This document shows, piece after piece, positions 16,766 to 33,352 of a stretch of 64,000 nucleotides of DNA. The position numbers were made by a program, and so were the translations under genes. Under the pieces are notes generated by a model. It did not search any database. It was not told the DNA's origin and saw nothing but the letters and a program-made list of their open reading frames with translations. Location of the stretch: positions 157,091 through 221,090 of the forward strand of contig NZ_KZ984548.1 in the NCBI RefSeq assembly GCF_003574445.1, written 5' to 3'. The stretch is from Streptomyces sp. YIM 130001 (GTDB lineage: Bacteria > Actinomycetota > Actinomycetes > Streptomycetales > Streptomycetaceae). Each line of letters opens with the position of its first letter. The stretch's first letter is position 1.

Positions 16766-17992
16766 TCAGCTCTTCGCCTCCGCGAGCAGCTTCTGGATCC
16801 GGGACACACCCTCGACCAGGTCCTCGTCCCCGAGCGCGTACGACAGACGCAGGTAACCGGGCGTCCCGAAGGCCTCGCCCGGCACGACCGCGACCTCCAC
16901 CTCGTCCAGGATCAGCGCGGCGAGCTCCACCGTGGTGGCGGGCCGCTTGCCGCGGATCTCCTTGCCGAGCAGGTCCTTGACCGAGGGGTACGCGTAGAAC
17001 GCGCCCTCGGGCTCGGGGCAGAGCACCCCGTCGATCTCGTTCAGCATCCGCACGATCGTCCTGCGGCGCCGGTCGAAGGCGGTCCGCATCTCCGCGACGG
17101 CGGTCAGGTCACCGGACACCGCGGCGATGGCAGCGGCCTGCGCGACGTTGCTCACGTTGGAGGTGGCGTGCGACTGCAGGTTGGACGCGGCCTTGATGAC
17201 GTCCTTCGGGGCGATCACCCAGCCCACCCGCCAACCGGTCATCGCGTACGTCTTGGCGACGCCGTTGACCACGATGCACTTGTCGCGCAGCTCGGGGACG
17301 ACGACGGGCAGCGAGCTGAACTCGGCGTCTCCGTAGACGAGGTGCTCGTAGATCTCGTCGGTGAGCACCCACAGACCCTTGCCGGCGGCCCAGCGGCCGA
17401 TCTCCTCGACCTGCTCGCGGGTGTAGACCGCGCCGGTCGGGTTCGACGGGGAGACGAAGAGGAGCACCTTCGTGTTCTCGGTGACGGCGGCCTCGAGCTG
17501 CTCGACCGATACGCGGTAACCGGTCGTCTCGTCGGCGGTCACGTAGACCGGCACACCGCCCGCGAGCTGGATGGACTCCGGGTAGGTGGTCCAGTACGGG
17601 GTCGGCACGACGACCTCGTCGCCCGGGTCGAGGATCGTCGCGAAGGCCTCGTAGATCGCCTGCTTGCCACCGTTGGTGACGAGCACGTTGGCCGCCTCCA
17701 CCTCGTAGCCGGAGTCGCGCAGCGTCTTCGCGGCGATCGCGGCCTTGAGCTCGGGGAGCCCGCCGGCGGGCGTGTACCGGTGGTACTTGGGGTTCTTGCA
17801 GGCCTCGATCGCGGCTTCGACGATGTAGTCGGGAGTCGGGAAGTCCGGCTCGCCCGCGCCGAATCCGATCACCGGACGCCCGGCGGCCTTGAGGGCCTTG
17901 GCCTTGGCGTCGACGGCGAGGGTGGCGGACTCGGAGATCGCGCCGATGCGGGCGGAGATCCGGCGTTCGGTGGGAGGAGTTGCAGGGCTCAT
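16766..17992 (-). CDS. aspC: Aspartate-type (class I/II) aminotransferase
   Basis: A 408-residue PLP enzyme of fold type I, subgroup I-gamma aspartate aminotransferase. It has [18 protein letters not shown] near residue 45, [14 protein letters not shown] near 180, the tyrosine/aspartate contact DEIYEHLVY, and the Schiff-base lysine in [15 protein letters not shown] near 243, with the substrate Arg near the C-terminus (GYLRLSYA). The chosen start at 17992 ([17 protein letters not shown]) gives the length I recall for the S. coelicolor orthologue; ATG 18001 in frame is an alternative. Role: transamination between glutamate and oxaloacetate in amino-acid metabolism. Confidence 0.9.
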   Translation of the reverse strand: MSPATPPTERRISARIGAISESATLAVDAKAKALKAAGRPVIGFGAGEPDFPTPDYIVEAAIEACKNPKYHRYTPAGGLPELKAAIAAKTLRDSGYEVEAANVLVTNGGKQAIYEAFATILDPGDEVVVPTPYWTTYPESIQLAGGVPVYVTADETTGYRVSVEQLEAAVTENTKVLLFVSPSNPTGAVYTREQVEEIGRWAAGKGLWVLTDEIYEHLVYGDAEFSSLPVVVPELRDKCIVVNGVAKTYAMTGWRVGWVIAPKDVIKAASNLQSHATSNVSNVAQAAAIAAVSGDLTAVAEMRTAFDRRRRTIVRMLNEIDGVLCPEPEGAFYAYPSVKDLLGKEIRGKRPATTVELAALILDEVEVAVVPGEAFGTPGYLRLSYALGDEDLVEGVSRIQKLLAEAKS

Positions 17993-18174
17993 GGGCCCCA
18001 TCGTTCCAGACCCCCGGTCCACGCGGCACCGGGGTTTGGAGGACCGCCCGGTCCCTTTCTGTTCGACGCCGGGGCGCAGACCACGTATGCTCTTCCCTCG
18101 TTGGCCTTCAGCGCCCGCACTCACTCCGCGCACTCGGTGCACTGGATCGGATGCGGTACGTTGGGGGAAATCAA

Positions 18175-18247
18175 AGGGTCGTAGCTCAATTGGTAGAGCA
18201 CTGGTCTCCAAAACCAGCGGTTGGGGGTTCAAGTCCCTCCGGCCCTG
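18175..18247 (+). tRNA. tRNA-Trp (CCA)
   Basis: AGGGTCG (18175-18181) pairs with CGGCCCT (18240-18246). The anticodon arm CTGGT-CTCCAAA-ACCAG reads CCA. It stands directly before secE, as in most actinobacteria. Confidence 0.95.
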
Positions 18248-18356
18248 CTTCACACACCTTTTCGCCAGGATGTGTGCGCATGTACGTACTGCAATGCACC
18301 GCCGTGCGGCTCAACCGGGCGCGGCACGGCCACGACCCGGAATCAGGTGAGGACGA

Positions 18357-18644
18357 GTGACGGACGCCGTGGGCTCGATCGATACGCCTGACGCCCCGGA
18401 CGAGACAGACGAGTCCAAGAAGAAGGCGCGCAAGGGCGGCAAGCGCGGCAAGAAGGGCCCCTTCGGGCGCCTGGCCCTCTTCTACCGCCAGATCGTCGCG
18501 GAGCTCCGCAAGGTCGTCTGGCCGACTCGCAGCCAGCTCACGACGTACACCTCAGTGGTGATTGTCTTCGTTGTCATCATGATCGCGCTGGTGACCGTGA
18601 TTGACTATGGCTTCTCGGAAGTCGTCAAGTACGTCTTCGGTTAA
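18357..18644 (+). CDS. secE: Preprotein translocase subunit SecE
   Basis: A 95-residue single-span membrane protein with a GTG start. A lysine-rich cytosolic N-tail (ESKKKARKGGKRGKK) is followed by the amphipathic helix and conserved RQIVAELRKVVWPTRSQL motif, then one TM segment (SVVIVFVVIMIALVTVI). It clamps the SecY channel encoded at 59027. tRNA-Trp-secE-nusG-rplK is the standard actinobacterial order. Confidence 0.97.
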   Translation: MTDAVGSIDTPDAPDETDESKKKARKGGKRGKKGPFGRLALFYRQIVAELRKVVWPTRSQLTTYTSVVIVFVVIMIALVTVIDYGFSEVVKYVFG

Positions 18645-18722
18645 CAGCCGAGCGAAGGGCGCCGGATCCGGCGCCCGCTTTCGCGCGTTCCACCCCTCTG
18701 TATCCAGGAAGAAGCAGCCACC

Positions 18723-19607
18723 GTGTCTGACCCGAACCTGAACGACGCCATCGAGCCTCGCGGGGATGCTGTCGAGTCCGCCGAGGACGAGCTGGACATC
18801 GTCGAGGCGGCTGACTCCGAGGACCCGGACCAGGCCGAGGCTGCCGACATCGCTGCCGGCGAAGCCGCGGAGGACGCGGCCGTGCACGTCGAGGCGGACG
18901 CCGAGGCGGTCGCGGAGACCGCCGAGGACGAGGCAGCCGTCGAGGCCGAAGCACTCGAGGAAGCGGAAGCCGTCGAGGAGGCCGAGCCGGTCGACCCGAT
19001 CGCTTCCCTGCGGGAAGAACTGCGCACGCTGCCCGGCGAGTGGTACGTCATCCACACCTACGCCGGCTACGAGAACCGCGTGAAGACCAACCTCGAGCAG
19101 CGCGCCGTCTCGCTGAACGTCGAGGACTTCATCTTCCAGGCCGAGGTGCCGCAGGAAGAGGTCGCGCAGATCAAGAACGGCGAGCGCAAGACCGTCCGGC
19201 AGAACAAGCTCCCGGGCTACGTCCTGGTCCGCATGGACCTGACGAACGAGTCCTGGGGCGTCGTCCGTAACACCCCCGGCGTCACCGGCTTCGTGGGCAA
19301 CGCCTACGACCCGTACCCGCTGACCCTGGACGAGATCGTCAAGATGCTGGCCCCGGAGGCCGAGGAGAAGGCCGCCCGCGAGGCGGCCGAGGCCGAGGGC
19401 AAGCCGGCACCGTCCCGCAAGGTCGAGGTCCAGGTTCTGGACTTCGAGGTGGGCGACTCGGTCACCGTCACCGACGGCCCGTTCGCGACGCTGCAGGCCA
19501 CGATCAACGAGATCAACGCCGACTCGAAGAAGGTCAAGGGCCTCGTCGAGATCTTCGGCCGCGAGACCCCGGTCGAGCTCAGCTTCGACCAGATCCAGAA
19601 GAACTGA
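18723..19607 (+). CDS. nusG: Transcription elongation/antitermination factor NusG
   Basis: A 294-residue protein with a GTG start. Residues 1-95 are a highly acidic Ala/Glu/Asp-rich extension typical of streptomycete NusG. The NGN domain begins near 105 ([19 protein letters not shown]) and contains the RNA-polymerase-contacting [14 protein letters not shown] strand. A KOW domain ends the protein ([22 protein letters not shown]). It couples RNA polymerase to ribosomes and Rho. A strong terminator separates it from rplK. Confidence 0.97.
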   Translation: MSDPNLNDAIEPRGDAVESAEDELDIVEAADSEDPDQAEAADIAAGEAAEDAAVHVEADAEAVAETAEDEAAVEAEALEEAEAVEEAEPVDPIASLREELRTLPGEWYVIHTYAGYENRVKTNLEQRAVSLNVEDFIFQAEVPQEEVAQIKNGERKTVRQNKLPGYVLVRMDLTNESWGVVRNTPGVTGFVGNAYDPYPLTLDEIVKMLAPEAEEKAAREAAEAEGKPAPSRKVEVQVLDFEVGDSVTVTDGPFATLQATINEINADSKKVKGLVEIFGRETPVELSFDQIQKN

Positions 19608-19657
19608 CGGACCGTTCGTCGGTCCCCCGGTTCGTACGGAACACAAAGCCTCCGAAC

Positions 19658-19701
19658 AGGTCAGAACGGCTGCTGAAGCCGTTCTGACCTGCTCGGTTTT
19701 T
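19658..19701 (+). terminator. Intrinsic terminator after nusG
   Basis: The 14-bp perfect inverted repeat AGGTCAGAACGGCT / AGCCGTTCTGACCT (19658-19671, 19677-19690) is followed by CGGTTTTTGG, one of the few clear T tracts in the window. Confidence 0.92.
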
Positions 19702-19797
19702 GGCCGCACATGGATACCCGTTATCGTTGTGCGGTATGCCTCGATCCGATGTGTCGGATCGAGGCGGATCACCTCTCACTAGGACCCGGAGAGAGCT

Positions 19798-20232
19798 ATG
19801 CCTCCCAAGAAGAAGAAGGTCACGGGGCTCATCAAGCTCCAGATCCAGGCCGGCGCGGCCAACCCGGCACCGCCGGTCGGCCCCGCGCTCGGTCAGCACG
19901 GCGTCAACATCATGGAGTTCTGCAAGGCCTACAACGCCGCGACCGAGTCGCAGCGCGGTTGGGTCGTGCCGGTGGAGATCACGGTCTACGAGGACCGTTC
20001 CTTCACCTTCATCACGAAGACCCCGCCGGCCGCCAAGATGATCCTCAAGGCCGCGGGCGTCCAGAAGGGCTCCGGCGAGCCGCACAAGACCAAGGTCGCC
20101 AAGGTCACCGAGGCGCAGATCCGCGAGATCGCGCAGACCAAGATGGAAGACCTGAACGCGAACGACCTCGAGTCGGCGTCGAAGATCATCGCCGGTACCG
20201 CTCGTTCCATGGGCGTCACGGTCGAGGGCTGA
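19798..20232 (+). CDS. rplK: Ribosomal protein L11
   Basis: A 144-residue large-subunit protein at the GTPase-associated centre. The N-terminal domain carries the proline-rich thiopeptide-contacting stretch [15 protein letters not shown] (residues 21-35), which reads as wild type, and the C-terminal rRNA-binding domain follows ([16 protein letters not shown]). L11 with 23S rRNA helices 43/44 is the target of 26- and 35-membered thiopeptides, which makes this gene relevant to the cluster at 36.9-48.5 kb. It is also needed for RelA activation. Its start ATG 19798 follows GGAGAG. Confidence 0.98.
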   Translation: MPPKKKKVTGLIKLQIQAGAANPAPPVGPALGQHGVNIMEFCKAYNAATESQRGWVVPVEITVYEDRSFTFITKTPPAAKMILKAAGVQKGSGEPHKTKVAKVTEAQIREIAQTKMEDLNANDLESASKIIAGTARSMGVTVEG

Positions 20233-20315
20233 CCTCCACCCCCGTCTGACCTGAAGTGGAAGGACCACGCGCTGGTCCGCACCACGACTCCACACCTGAG
20301 ACTCCAGGAGTAGAA

Positions 20316-21038
20316 GTGAAGCGCAGCAAGACCCTCCGCGCTGCGGACGCCAAGATCGACCGGGACAAGCTCTACGCCCCGCTCGAGGCCGTCCGTCTCG
20401 CCAAGGAGACCACCACGACCAAGTTCGACGGCACCGTCGAGATCGCCTTCCGCCTGGGTGTCGACCCGCGCAAGGCCGACCAGATGGTCCGTGGCACCGT
20501 GAACCTTCCGCACGGCACCGGCAAGACCGCCCGGGTCCTGGTCTTCGCGACCGGTGACCGTGCCGAGGCCGCGCGTGCCGCGGGCGCCGACATCGTCGGC
20601 GCCGACGAGCTCATCGACGAGGTGTCGAAGGGCCGGCTCGACTTCGACGCCGTCGTCGCCACCCCGGACCTCATGGGCAAGGTCGGCCGCCTCGGCCGCG
20701 TGCTCGGTCCCCGTGGCCTGATGCCGAACCCGAAGACCGGCACCGTCACCCCCGATGTCACCAAGGCTGTGAACGACATCAAGGGCGGCAAGATCGAGTT
20801 CCGCGTGGACAAGCACTCCAACCTGCACTTCATCATCGGCAAGGTGTCCTTCGACGACGCCAAGCTGGTGGAGAACTACAGTGCCGCGCTGGAGGAGATC
20901 CTGCGTCTCAAGCCGTCCGCGGCGAAGGGCCGTTACATCAAGAAGGCCGCCCTCTCGACCACGATGGGCCCCGGCATTCAGCTCGACCCGAACCGCACCC
21001 GCAACCTCCTCACCGAGGAGGACCCGGCCGCCGTCTGA
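20316..21038 (+). CDS. rplA: Ribosomal protein L1
   Basis: A 240-residue protein of the L1 stalk with a GTG start at 20316 ([19 protein letters not shown]) after CAGGAG. Conserved L1 motifs are present, including [20 protein letters not shown] near residue 130. It follows rplK by 83 nt and is co-transcribed; L1 is the usual autogenous repressor of this operon. Confidence 0.97.
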   Translation: MKRSKTLRAADAKIDRDKLYAPLEAVRLAKETTTTKFDGTVEIAFRLGVDPRKADQMVRGTVNLPHGTGKTARVLVFATGDRAEAARAAGADIVGADELIDEVSKGRLDFDAVVATPDLMGKVGRLGRVLGPRGLMPNPKTGTVTPDVTKAVNDIKGGKIEFRVDKHSNLHFIIGKVSFDDAKLVENYSAALEEILRLKPSAAKGRYIKKAALSTTMGPGIQLDPNRTRNLLTEEDPAAV

Positions 21039-21082
21039 CCCCCCGGGTCGATGAACGGCCGCGGAGCGTACGCGCTTTGCAC

Positions 21083-21124
21083 ACGAGCCCCGCAACCTTA
21101 CGAGGTGCGGGGCTCGTCCCTTTT
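21083..21124 (+). terminator. Terminator after rplA
   Basis: ACGAGCCCCGCA pairs with TGCGGGGCTCGT (21083-21094, 21106-21117), followed by CCCTTTTC. It isolates the lipoprotein gene from rplKA. Confidence 0.88.
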
Positions 21125-21170
21125 CACGTACGTTGCTGCCGACACTTGTATGAAGACTGGGGTGGGAACT

Positions 21171-22088
21171 ATGACCAACAGGGCTCTGCGACGCGCCTGC
21201 GTATCGCTGGTGGCTGCGGCCGCTCTGACGGGCGTCGCCGCCTGTGGCGGCTCTTCGGACGGTGACGGCGGTTCCTCGGCCAAGGGTGGGGACAAGGGGA
21301 GCAGCGGGAAGAAGGAGGGCGGCGGCTTCAGCCCGCTCGCCGCCCTGCGGACCGTCGCGGACACGACCGACAAGGCCGAGTCGTCGAAGATCGAGGGCAC
21401 CACGGTCATGGGCAGCCAGATGTCCATGAAGATGAACGGTGCGATGTCCTGGAACAAGGGCGTGGTCGGCGACATGAAGGTCAACTTCACCGGCGGCGCG
21501 ATGGCGCAGCAGATGAAGCAGCTCGGCGGTTCGTCGATCGACTACCGGTACCTGCCGGACGCCTACTACGCGAACATGGGGGACGAGTTCGCGAAGCAGG
21601 CAGGCGGCAAGCACTGGATCAAGTACGACTACGAGACGCTGGCCCAGATGGCAGGCGCCTCGGGAGAGTACCTCAAGGACCAGATGGAGAACACGACACC
21701 GAACCAGTCGGTGAAGATGCTCCTGGCCTCAGGTGACGTCAAGAAGGTCGGCGACGAGAAGGTCCGTGGCGTCGACGCCACCCACTACTCGGGCACCGTC
21801 GACGTGGCCGACCTCGCGGGCAAGAGCTCGGACCTGGACGCCAAGCAGCTGTCCGCACTGAAGAAGCAGCTCGACCAGGCCGGCCTCAAGACCGAGAAGG
21901 TCGACATCTGGGTCGACGACGAGGACCTCCTGGTGAAGAAGACCGAGAAGGGCGAGACCAAGGACGGCACCTTCTCGTCCACGGTCTTCTACTCGGACTA
22001 CGGCACCGAGGTGGACACGACCGAGCCGTCGGCCGGGGACACCATGGACTTCAAGGAGCTCGTGAAGCAGCAGCAGCCGCAGTCGTAG
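21171..22088 (+). CDS. LppX/LprG-like cell-surface lipoprotein
   Basis: A 305-residue exported lipoprotein. The signal peptide has twin positive charges, a hydrophobic core and a lipobox (LTGVAAC near residues 19-25, Cys25 as the lipidated residue), followed by a Gly/Ser/Lys linker. The mature part has the beta-rich fold of LppX/LprAFG or DUF1396 proteins, with pairs such as GTTVMGSQMSMKMNG and a repeated V-D-x-W-V-D element. I place the start at ATG 21171, after GGTGGGA; ATG 21150 is also in frame. Related mycobacterial proteins carry lipids across the envelope; the cargo here is unknown. It sits alone between two terminators inside the ribosomal block. Confidence 0.85.
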   Translation: MTNRALRRACVSLVAAAALTGVAACGGSSDGDGGSSAKGGDKGSSGKKEGGGFSPLAALRTVADTTDKAESSKIEGTTVMGSQMSMKMNGAMSWNKGVVGDMKVNFTGGAMAQQMKQLGGSSIDYRYLPDAYYANMGDEFAKQAGGKHWIKYDYETLAQMAGASGEYLKDQMENTTPNQSVKMLLASGDVKKVGDEKVRGVDATHYSGTVDVADLAGKSSDLDAKQLSALKKQLDQAGLKTEKVDIWVDDEDLLVKKTEKGETKDGTFSSTVFYSDYGTEVDTTEPSAGDTMDFKELVKQQQPQS

Positions 22089-22100
22089 CAGCTGTCCTGA

Positions 22101-22138
22101 CGCCCGGTACCGGCCCTCGCGGGGTCCGGTGCCGGGCG
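22101..22138 (+). terminator. Terminator after the lipoprotein gene
   Basis: CGCCCGGTACCGG pairs with CCGGTGCCGGGCG, followed by ATTTGCTC. Confidence 0.88.
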
Positions 22139-22183
22139 ATTTGCTCGACGTGGACGCGTTCGCGTACTCTTCCCGAGAAGCCA

Positions 22184-22459
22184 AAGACCGCTGGTTGTTG
22201 CTGTGTGCCTGTAGGTACGCGGTGGCCGAAGGATCCGCTGAATGCGGACGGCCCGCGCAGGTGACTGTGGAAGTGCTCCCGGACTGTGTCCGGTAGAGCT
22301 CAGCCCCGTGCGCCTTCGCTCGGGGCGTTTCGCTTTGTACAGGCTGTTTTCAGACTGTGCTCCAGTCCCTTCCTCGTGTGCCTGATGCAGGCGGTCCGGC
22401 GAACGCGGCTGATCGAAAGGTCAGTCGAGGATCATCACCCCGGAAGGAGGCCGAGGCTC
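22184..22459 (+). promoter_or_regulatory. rplJL leader (L10-leader-like region)
   Basis: About 275 nt of non-coding, potentially structured sequence precede rplJ. The part around 22184-22345 resembles the L10/L12-binding mRNA leader: a GC-rich multibranch region (AAAGACCGCTGG...) and a later hairpin pairing CCCCG around 22303 with CGGGG around 22321. Autoregulation of rplJL by the L10-L12 complex through such a leader is established in bacteria. Assignment here is from position and apparent structure, without a covariance search. Confidence 0.6.
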
Positions 22460-22987
22460 ATGGCGACGTCCGACAAGGTCGCAGCCGTCGACGAGATCAC
22501 TGGAAAGCTCCGTGACTCCAACGCGACTGTCATCACTTCGTACACCGGACTGTCCGTTGCACAGCTCCGGCAGCTGCGTCGTTCTCTCGGTGAGGACGCT
22601 CAGTACCGTGTGGTGAAGAACACGCTGACCAAGATCGCGGCCAAGGAGGCCGGGGTCGAGCTGGACGAGCACCTCAGTGGCTCGACGGCTGTCGCCTTCG
22701 TGACCGGTGACCCGGTCACGGCTGCGAAGGGTCTCCGTGACTTCGCCAAGGACAACCCCGCTCTCGTCATCAAGGGCGGCGTCCTTGACGGCAAGACGAT
22801 GTCTGCCGACGAGTTCAAGAAGCTCGCGGACCTCGAGTCCCGCGAGGTTCTGCTCAGCAAGCTGGCGGGCGCCATGAAGGGCAAGCAGTCTTCGGCTGCC
22901 GCGCTCTTCCAGGCGCTTCCCTCGAAGTTCGTCCGCACCGCGGAGGCGCTTCGTGCCAAGCAGGCCGAGCAGGGCGGTGCCGAGTAA
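22460..22987 (+). CDS. rplJ: Ribosomal protein L10
   Basis: A 175-residue stalk base protein. It starts at ATG 22460 ([21 protein letters not shown]) after GGAAGGAGG. The globular rRNA-binding domain includes [16 protein letters not shown] and YRVVKNTL, and the C-terminal helix that binds L12 dimers includes [26 protein letters not shown] sequence. It is co-transcribed with rplL. Confidence 0.97.
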   Translation: MATSDKVAAVDEITGKLRDSNATVITSYTGLSVAQLRQLRRSLGEDAQYRVVKNTLTKIAAKEAGVELDEHLSGSTAVAFVTGDPVTAAKGLRDFAKDNPALVIKGGVLDGKTMSADEFKKLADLESREVLLSKLAGAMKGKQSSAAALFQALPSKFVRTAEALRAKQAEQGGAE

Positions 22988-23111
22988 TTCGGCTCGCGTA
23001 ATGGCAGCCCGTGTCCAGGTACGCCTGGGCGGGAGGCCGCAGCGGGCCTGAACGTACGCCCGCCTCACATGTACACCCGGCACCAGCCGAATTAGTGGAA
23101 GGACCGCCACC

Positions 23112-23495
23112 ATGGCGAAGCTCACCCAGGACGACCTGCTCGCGCAGTTCGAGGAGATGACCCTCATCGAGCTCTCCGAGTTCGTGAAGGCCTTCGAGGA
23201 GAAGTTCGACGTCACCGCCGCCGCCCCGGCCGCCGTCGCCGTTGCGGGCCCGGGTGCCCCGGCCGCCGAAGAGGTTGTCGAGCAGGACGAGTTCGACGTC
23301 GTCCTCACCGGCGCCGGCGACAAGAAGATCCAGGTCATCAAGGTCGTGCGTGAGCTGACCTCGCTGGGTCTGAAGGAGGCCAAGGACCTCGTCGACGGCA
23401 CCCCGAAGCCGGTCCTCGAGAAGGTCGCCAAGGACGCCGCGGACAAGGCCAAGGAGTCCCTCGAGGGCGCCGGCGCCACCGTCGAGGTCAAGTGA
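23112..23495 (+). CDS. rplL: Ribosomal protein L7/L12
   Basis: A 127-residue stalk protein that recruits translational GTPases. It has an N-terminal dimerisation domain ([24 protein letters not shown]), an Ala/Pro/Val hinge (about residues 38-55) and a C-terminal domain with [24 protein letters not shown]. It starts after GGAAGGACC, 124 nt downstream of rplJ, and is followed by a strong terminator. Confidence 0.98.
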   Translation: MAKLTQDDLLAQFEEMTLIELSEFVKAFEEKFDVTAAAPAAVAVAGPGAPAAEEVVEQDEFDVVLTGAGDKKIQVIKVVRELTSLGLKEAKDLVDGTPKPVLEKVAKDAADKAKESLEGAGATVEVK

Positions 23496-23556
23496 CCCAC
23501 GGAGTCTGCTGACTCCTCGCGCGAAACCGCGCATCGCGCTGTAACGCGCAAGCACT

Positions 23557-23590
23557 GAAGGGCGATCACCCATATGGGTGGTCGCCCTTC
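23557..23590 (+). terminator. Terminator after rplL
   Basis: GAAGGGCGATCACCC pairs with GGGTGGTCGCCCTTC, followed by GGCG. Its stem is nearly the same as that of the terminator after rpoC (31619-31656). Confidence 0.88.
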
Positions 23591-24076
23591 GGCGTCCTTG
23601 GGGAGGCTGCCTTGCGTGGCGGTTGCGGCCGAGTATGGTGATCTTGGTTGTGCCCAGACCCGGTCCGGTGGCGATCACAAGGGCTCGGATTTGGACTGGG
23701 GGGCCTTGACGAACCGCACGCGGCGCGCAATTCTCAGGACGCGTCGTCACATCGATCCGTATCCGAGGCATGGATCGGTGGCGAAGAGGGCAGTGTGGAT
23801 ATGGCGCCGAACGGCGAGGGGTCGGCCGAAGGTGTTGATAACGGCGGGATGCCGAGGATGTCGTGGGTCTTGAAAAATACCCGCTCTGGACATCAGTGGG
23901 CCAAGTGGCTACACTGACCCTTTGCGCTGCCTGTTAGCTGCCCCCTGCCCGTCACCAGGGGCAAGCCCTCGCATGAGCCATCGCCGATCGACATCCCTGA
24001 GGTGGGAGTTCTTGGCGTCGGCTTTTGTGGGACCGGCACGCGCGTAGTGAGTCCGAGCCCTCGGAAGGACCCCCTC
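23591..24076 (+). promoter_or_regulatory. rplL-rpoB intergenic region with a candidate rpoBC promoter
   Basis: No gene is supported in these 486 nt. A plausible vegetative promoter is seen as CTGGAC (23886-23891), an 18-nt spacer and TACACT (23910-23915). This would give a leader of about 155 nt before the rpoB TTG start. The remaining sequence lacks convincing Streptomyces third-position GC bias in any frame. Confidence 0.5.
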
Positions 24077-27559
<3,483 letters not shown>

Positions 27560-27566
27560 CGGGTCT

Positions 27567-27597
27567 GGTCGGGGCCTCTCCCTGAGAGGCCCCGACC
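27567..27597 (+). terminator. rpoB-rpoC intergenic hairpin
   Basis: The 14-bp inverted repeat GGTCGGGGCCTCTC / GAGAGGCCCCGACC has a 3-nt loop and no T tract. It may be a partial terminator or a processing/stabilising hairpin between co-transcribed genes. Confidence 0.6.
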
Positions 27598-27687
27598 CCG
27601 CCCCGGACCCGTACAGACCATGATTTAGCGCCCTTTCGCTCGCTGAGTGCGAGGGGCACGACCCCCGAAAGAGGGATTGACGACAAA

Positions 27688-31602
<3,915 letters not shown>

Positions 31603-31618
31603 GCGAGCAGCTTGAGTT

Positions 31619-31656
31619 GAAGGGCGGTCACCCCTGTCGGGGGTGACCGCCCTTCG
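31619..31656 (+). terminator. Terminator after rpoC
   Basis: GAAGGGCGGTCACCCC pairs with GGGGTGACCGCCCTTC, followed by GGCGTTCTG. It closes the rpoBC operon and also faces the convergent GNAT gene. Confidence 0.9.
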
Positions 31657-31698
31657 GCGTTCTGCGGGGGTGTGGGAGTGGGGGAGTGTGCTGCCCGC

Positions 31699-32148
31699 TC
31701 ACAGCTCCCGCTCGTAGCACTGGGACGCCGCCACGTCCGCGTACGGGCCGAAGTTGGGGATGCGGCGGTAGCCGGAGCGGGTGTAGAAGCGGACGGCGTC
31801 GGGCTGGTTGTCGCCGGTCTCCAGGCGGAGTCGGGTCAGGTTCCGGGCGCGGGCGCGGTCCTCGAGGGCGGCGAGTACGAGGGACGCGGCGCCGGAACCG
31901 CGGGCCGGCGGGTCCACGTACATGCGCTTGATCTCACCTGTGCCGGCGTCGAGGTCGCGCAGGGCGCCGCAGGCGATGGGGGAGCCGTCGTCCGCGTAGG
32001 CCACGAGGAACACCGCGATGTCGTCGGCGGAGGGTGGGACGCCCGGCTCGCTGTCGTCGGTGCCGTACCGCCGGGCGATCTCCGCCCGCTGGCCGGCACG
32101 GAGCGCGGAGGCGTCCGGGTGGTGCCAATCGACCTGTTCAATCCGCAT
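31699..32148 (-). CDS. GNAT-family N-acetyltransferase
   Basis: A 149-residue acetyl-CoA-dependent acetyltransferase. The core motif A is seen as IKRMYVDPPARGSGAASLVLAALEDRAR near residues 77-105, with the V.P..RG.G pyrophosphate loop, followed by LRLETGDNQPDAVRFYTRSGYRRIPNFG, the usual C-terminal strand and helix. The start at 32148 (MRIEQVDWHHPDASALRA) is chosen because upstream sequence in the open frame is not conserved-looking. The substrate is unknown. It is an antisense-oriented insertion between rpoC and rpsL. Confidence 0.85.
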   Translation of the reverse strand: MRIEQVDWHHPDASALRAGQRAEIARRYGTDDSEPGVPPSADDIAVFLVAYADDGSPIACGALRDLDAGTGEIKRMYVDPPARGSGAASLVLAALEDRARARNLTRLRLETGDNQPDAVRFYTRSGYRRIPNFGPYADVAASQCYEREL

Positions 32149-32240
32149 GCGCAGGATTGTCGTCGGCGGCTGTTTCGTCCCGGTAACGTCCGGCAGGTGC
32201 GGGCGACAAGTCCGGCGTGTCGGGGGCCATCGCATTTGTT

Positions 32241-32269
32241 TTGACCGGAGTCCGTGAGGTAGGTACGCT
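32241..32269 (+). promoter_or_regulatory. Vegetative promoter of the rpsL-rpsG-fusA operon
   Basis: TTGACC (32241-32246), a 17-nt spacer and TACGCT (32264-32269) form a near-ideal HrdB-type promoter. It would give a leader of about 190 nt before rpsL. Confidence 0.8.
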
Positions 32270-32393
32270 CAGACCTTGTGCCTGGGGTGTGCCTGGGCTT
32301 CCGTGCGTGCCCATAGTCCGCGCGGAGAGCCTCTCAAAGGAACACACCGCAATCTGCATCCCTCCTCGCCCTGGTGCGGGAGTCTGCAGCGTT

Positions 32394-32418
32394 CGACACA
32401 CCCGACCGCGTGGGTCGG
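32394..32418 (+). promoter_or_regulatory. rpsL leader hairpin element shared with rpsJ
   Basis: A 25-nt element, CGACACA followed by CCCGACCGCGTGGGTCGG, ends 47 nt before the rpsL start. CCGACC and GGTCGG can pair around a short loop. The same element with one mismatch lies at 48961-48985 before rpsJ. A role in regulation or antitermination of ribosomal operons is inferred from the repetition only. Confidence 0.6.
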
Positions 32419-32465
32419 TGAAGTTCCAGGTTAGCTTTATACGGCACACAGAAACCGGAGAAGTA

Positions 32466-32837
32466 GTGCCTACGATCCAGCAGCTGGTCCGGAAGGGCCG
32501 GCAGGACAAGGTCGAGAAGACCAAGACCCCGGCCCTGGAGGCCTCGCCCCAGCGCCGCGGCGTCTGCACGCGTGTGTTCACCACCACCCCCAAGAAGCCG
32601 AACTCGGCGCTGCGGAAGGTCGCGCGTGTGCGTCTGACCTCCGGCATCGAGGTCACGGCCTACATCCCGGGTGAGGGGCACAACCTGCAGGAGCACTCCA
32701 TCGTGCTCGTGCGTGGCGGTCGTGTGAAGGACCTGCCGGGTGTTCGCTACAAGATCATCCGTGGTGCGCTCGACACCCAGGCGGTCAAGAACCGCAAGCA
32801 GGCCCGCAGCCGCTACGGCGCCAAGAAGGAGAAGTAA
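32466..32837 (+). CDS. rpsL: Ribosomal protein S12
   Basis: A 123-residue small-subunit decoding-centre protein with a GTG start at 32466 ([15 protein letters not shown]). The streptomycin-determining lysines are wild type ([13 protein letters not shown] and GVRYKIIRG regions). The open frame extends upstream to 32217, but the family N-terminus and the GGAGAAG before GTG fix the start. Confidence 0.97.
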   Translation: MPTIQQLVRKGRQDKVEKTKTPALEASPQRRGVCTRVFTTTPKKPNSALRKVARVRLTSGIEVTAYIPGEGHNLQEHSIVLVRGGRVKDLPGVRYKIIRGALDTQAVKNRKQARSRYGAKKEK

Positions 32838-32839
32838 GA

Positions 32840-33310
32840 ATGCCTCGTAAGGGCCCCGCCCCGAAGCGCCCGGTCATCATCGACCCGGTCTACGGTTCTC
32901 CTCTGGTGACCTCCCTCATCAACAAGGTGCTGCTGAACGGCAAGCGCTCCACCGCCGAGCGCATCGTGTACGGCGCCATGGAGGGCCTCCGTGAGAAGTC
33001 GGGCAACGACCCGGTCATCACGCTGAAGCGCGCGCTCGAGAACATCAAGCCGACCCTCGAGGTCAAGTCCCGCCGTGTCGGTGGCGCGACGTACCAGGTG
33101 CCGATCGAGGTCAAGCCTGGCCGTGCCAACACGCTCGCGCTGCGCTGGCTCGTGGGTTACTCCCGCGCCCGCCGCGAGAAGACGATGACCGAGCGCCTGA
33201 CGAACGAGCTGCTCGACGCCTCGAACGGCCTCGGTGCGGCCGTCAAGAAGCGCGAGGACACGCACAAGATGGCCGAGTCCAACAAGGCCTTCGCGCACTA
33301 CCGCTGGTAG
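32840..33310 (+). CDS. rpsG: Ribosomal protein S7
   Basis: A 156-residue head protein of the small subunit ([23 protein letters not shown]), ending FAHYRW. It begins 2 nt after the rpsL stop. S7 is a primary binder of 16S rRNA and the usual autogenous repressor of the str operon. Confidence 0.98.
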   Translation: MPRKGPAPKRPVIIDPVYGSPLVTSLINKVLLNGKRSTAERIVYGAMEGLREKSGNDPVITLKRALENIKPTLEVKSRRVGGATYQVPIEVKPGRANTLALRWLVGYSRARREKTMTERLTNELLDASNGLGAAVKKREDTHKMAESNKAFAHYRW

Positions 33311-33352
33311 TCGAACCCGACATCGAGAGAACCGAGAGAAGACTGAAGCCTT

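Noticed and set aside
15941..18184. A 747-codon plus-strand open frame across the deaminase and aminotransferase genes
   Set aside because: Same reason: it is antisense to two conserved minus-strand enzymes, and its composition is typical of a shadow frame.
19798..20232. Thiopeptide-resistance change in L11
   Set aside because: The proline-rich N-terminal loop ([13 protein letters not shown]) is unchanged, so no self-resistance can be read from it.
32466..32837. Streptomycin-resistance substitution in S12
   Set aside because: The lysine positions in [13 protein letters not shown] and the later loop read as wild type.
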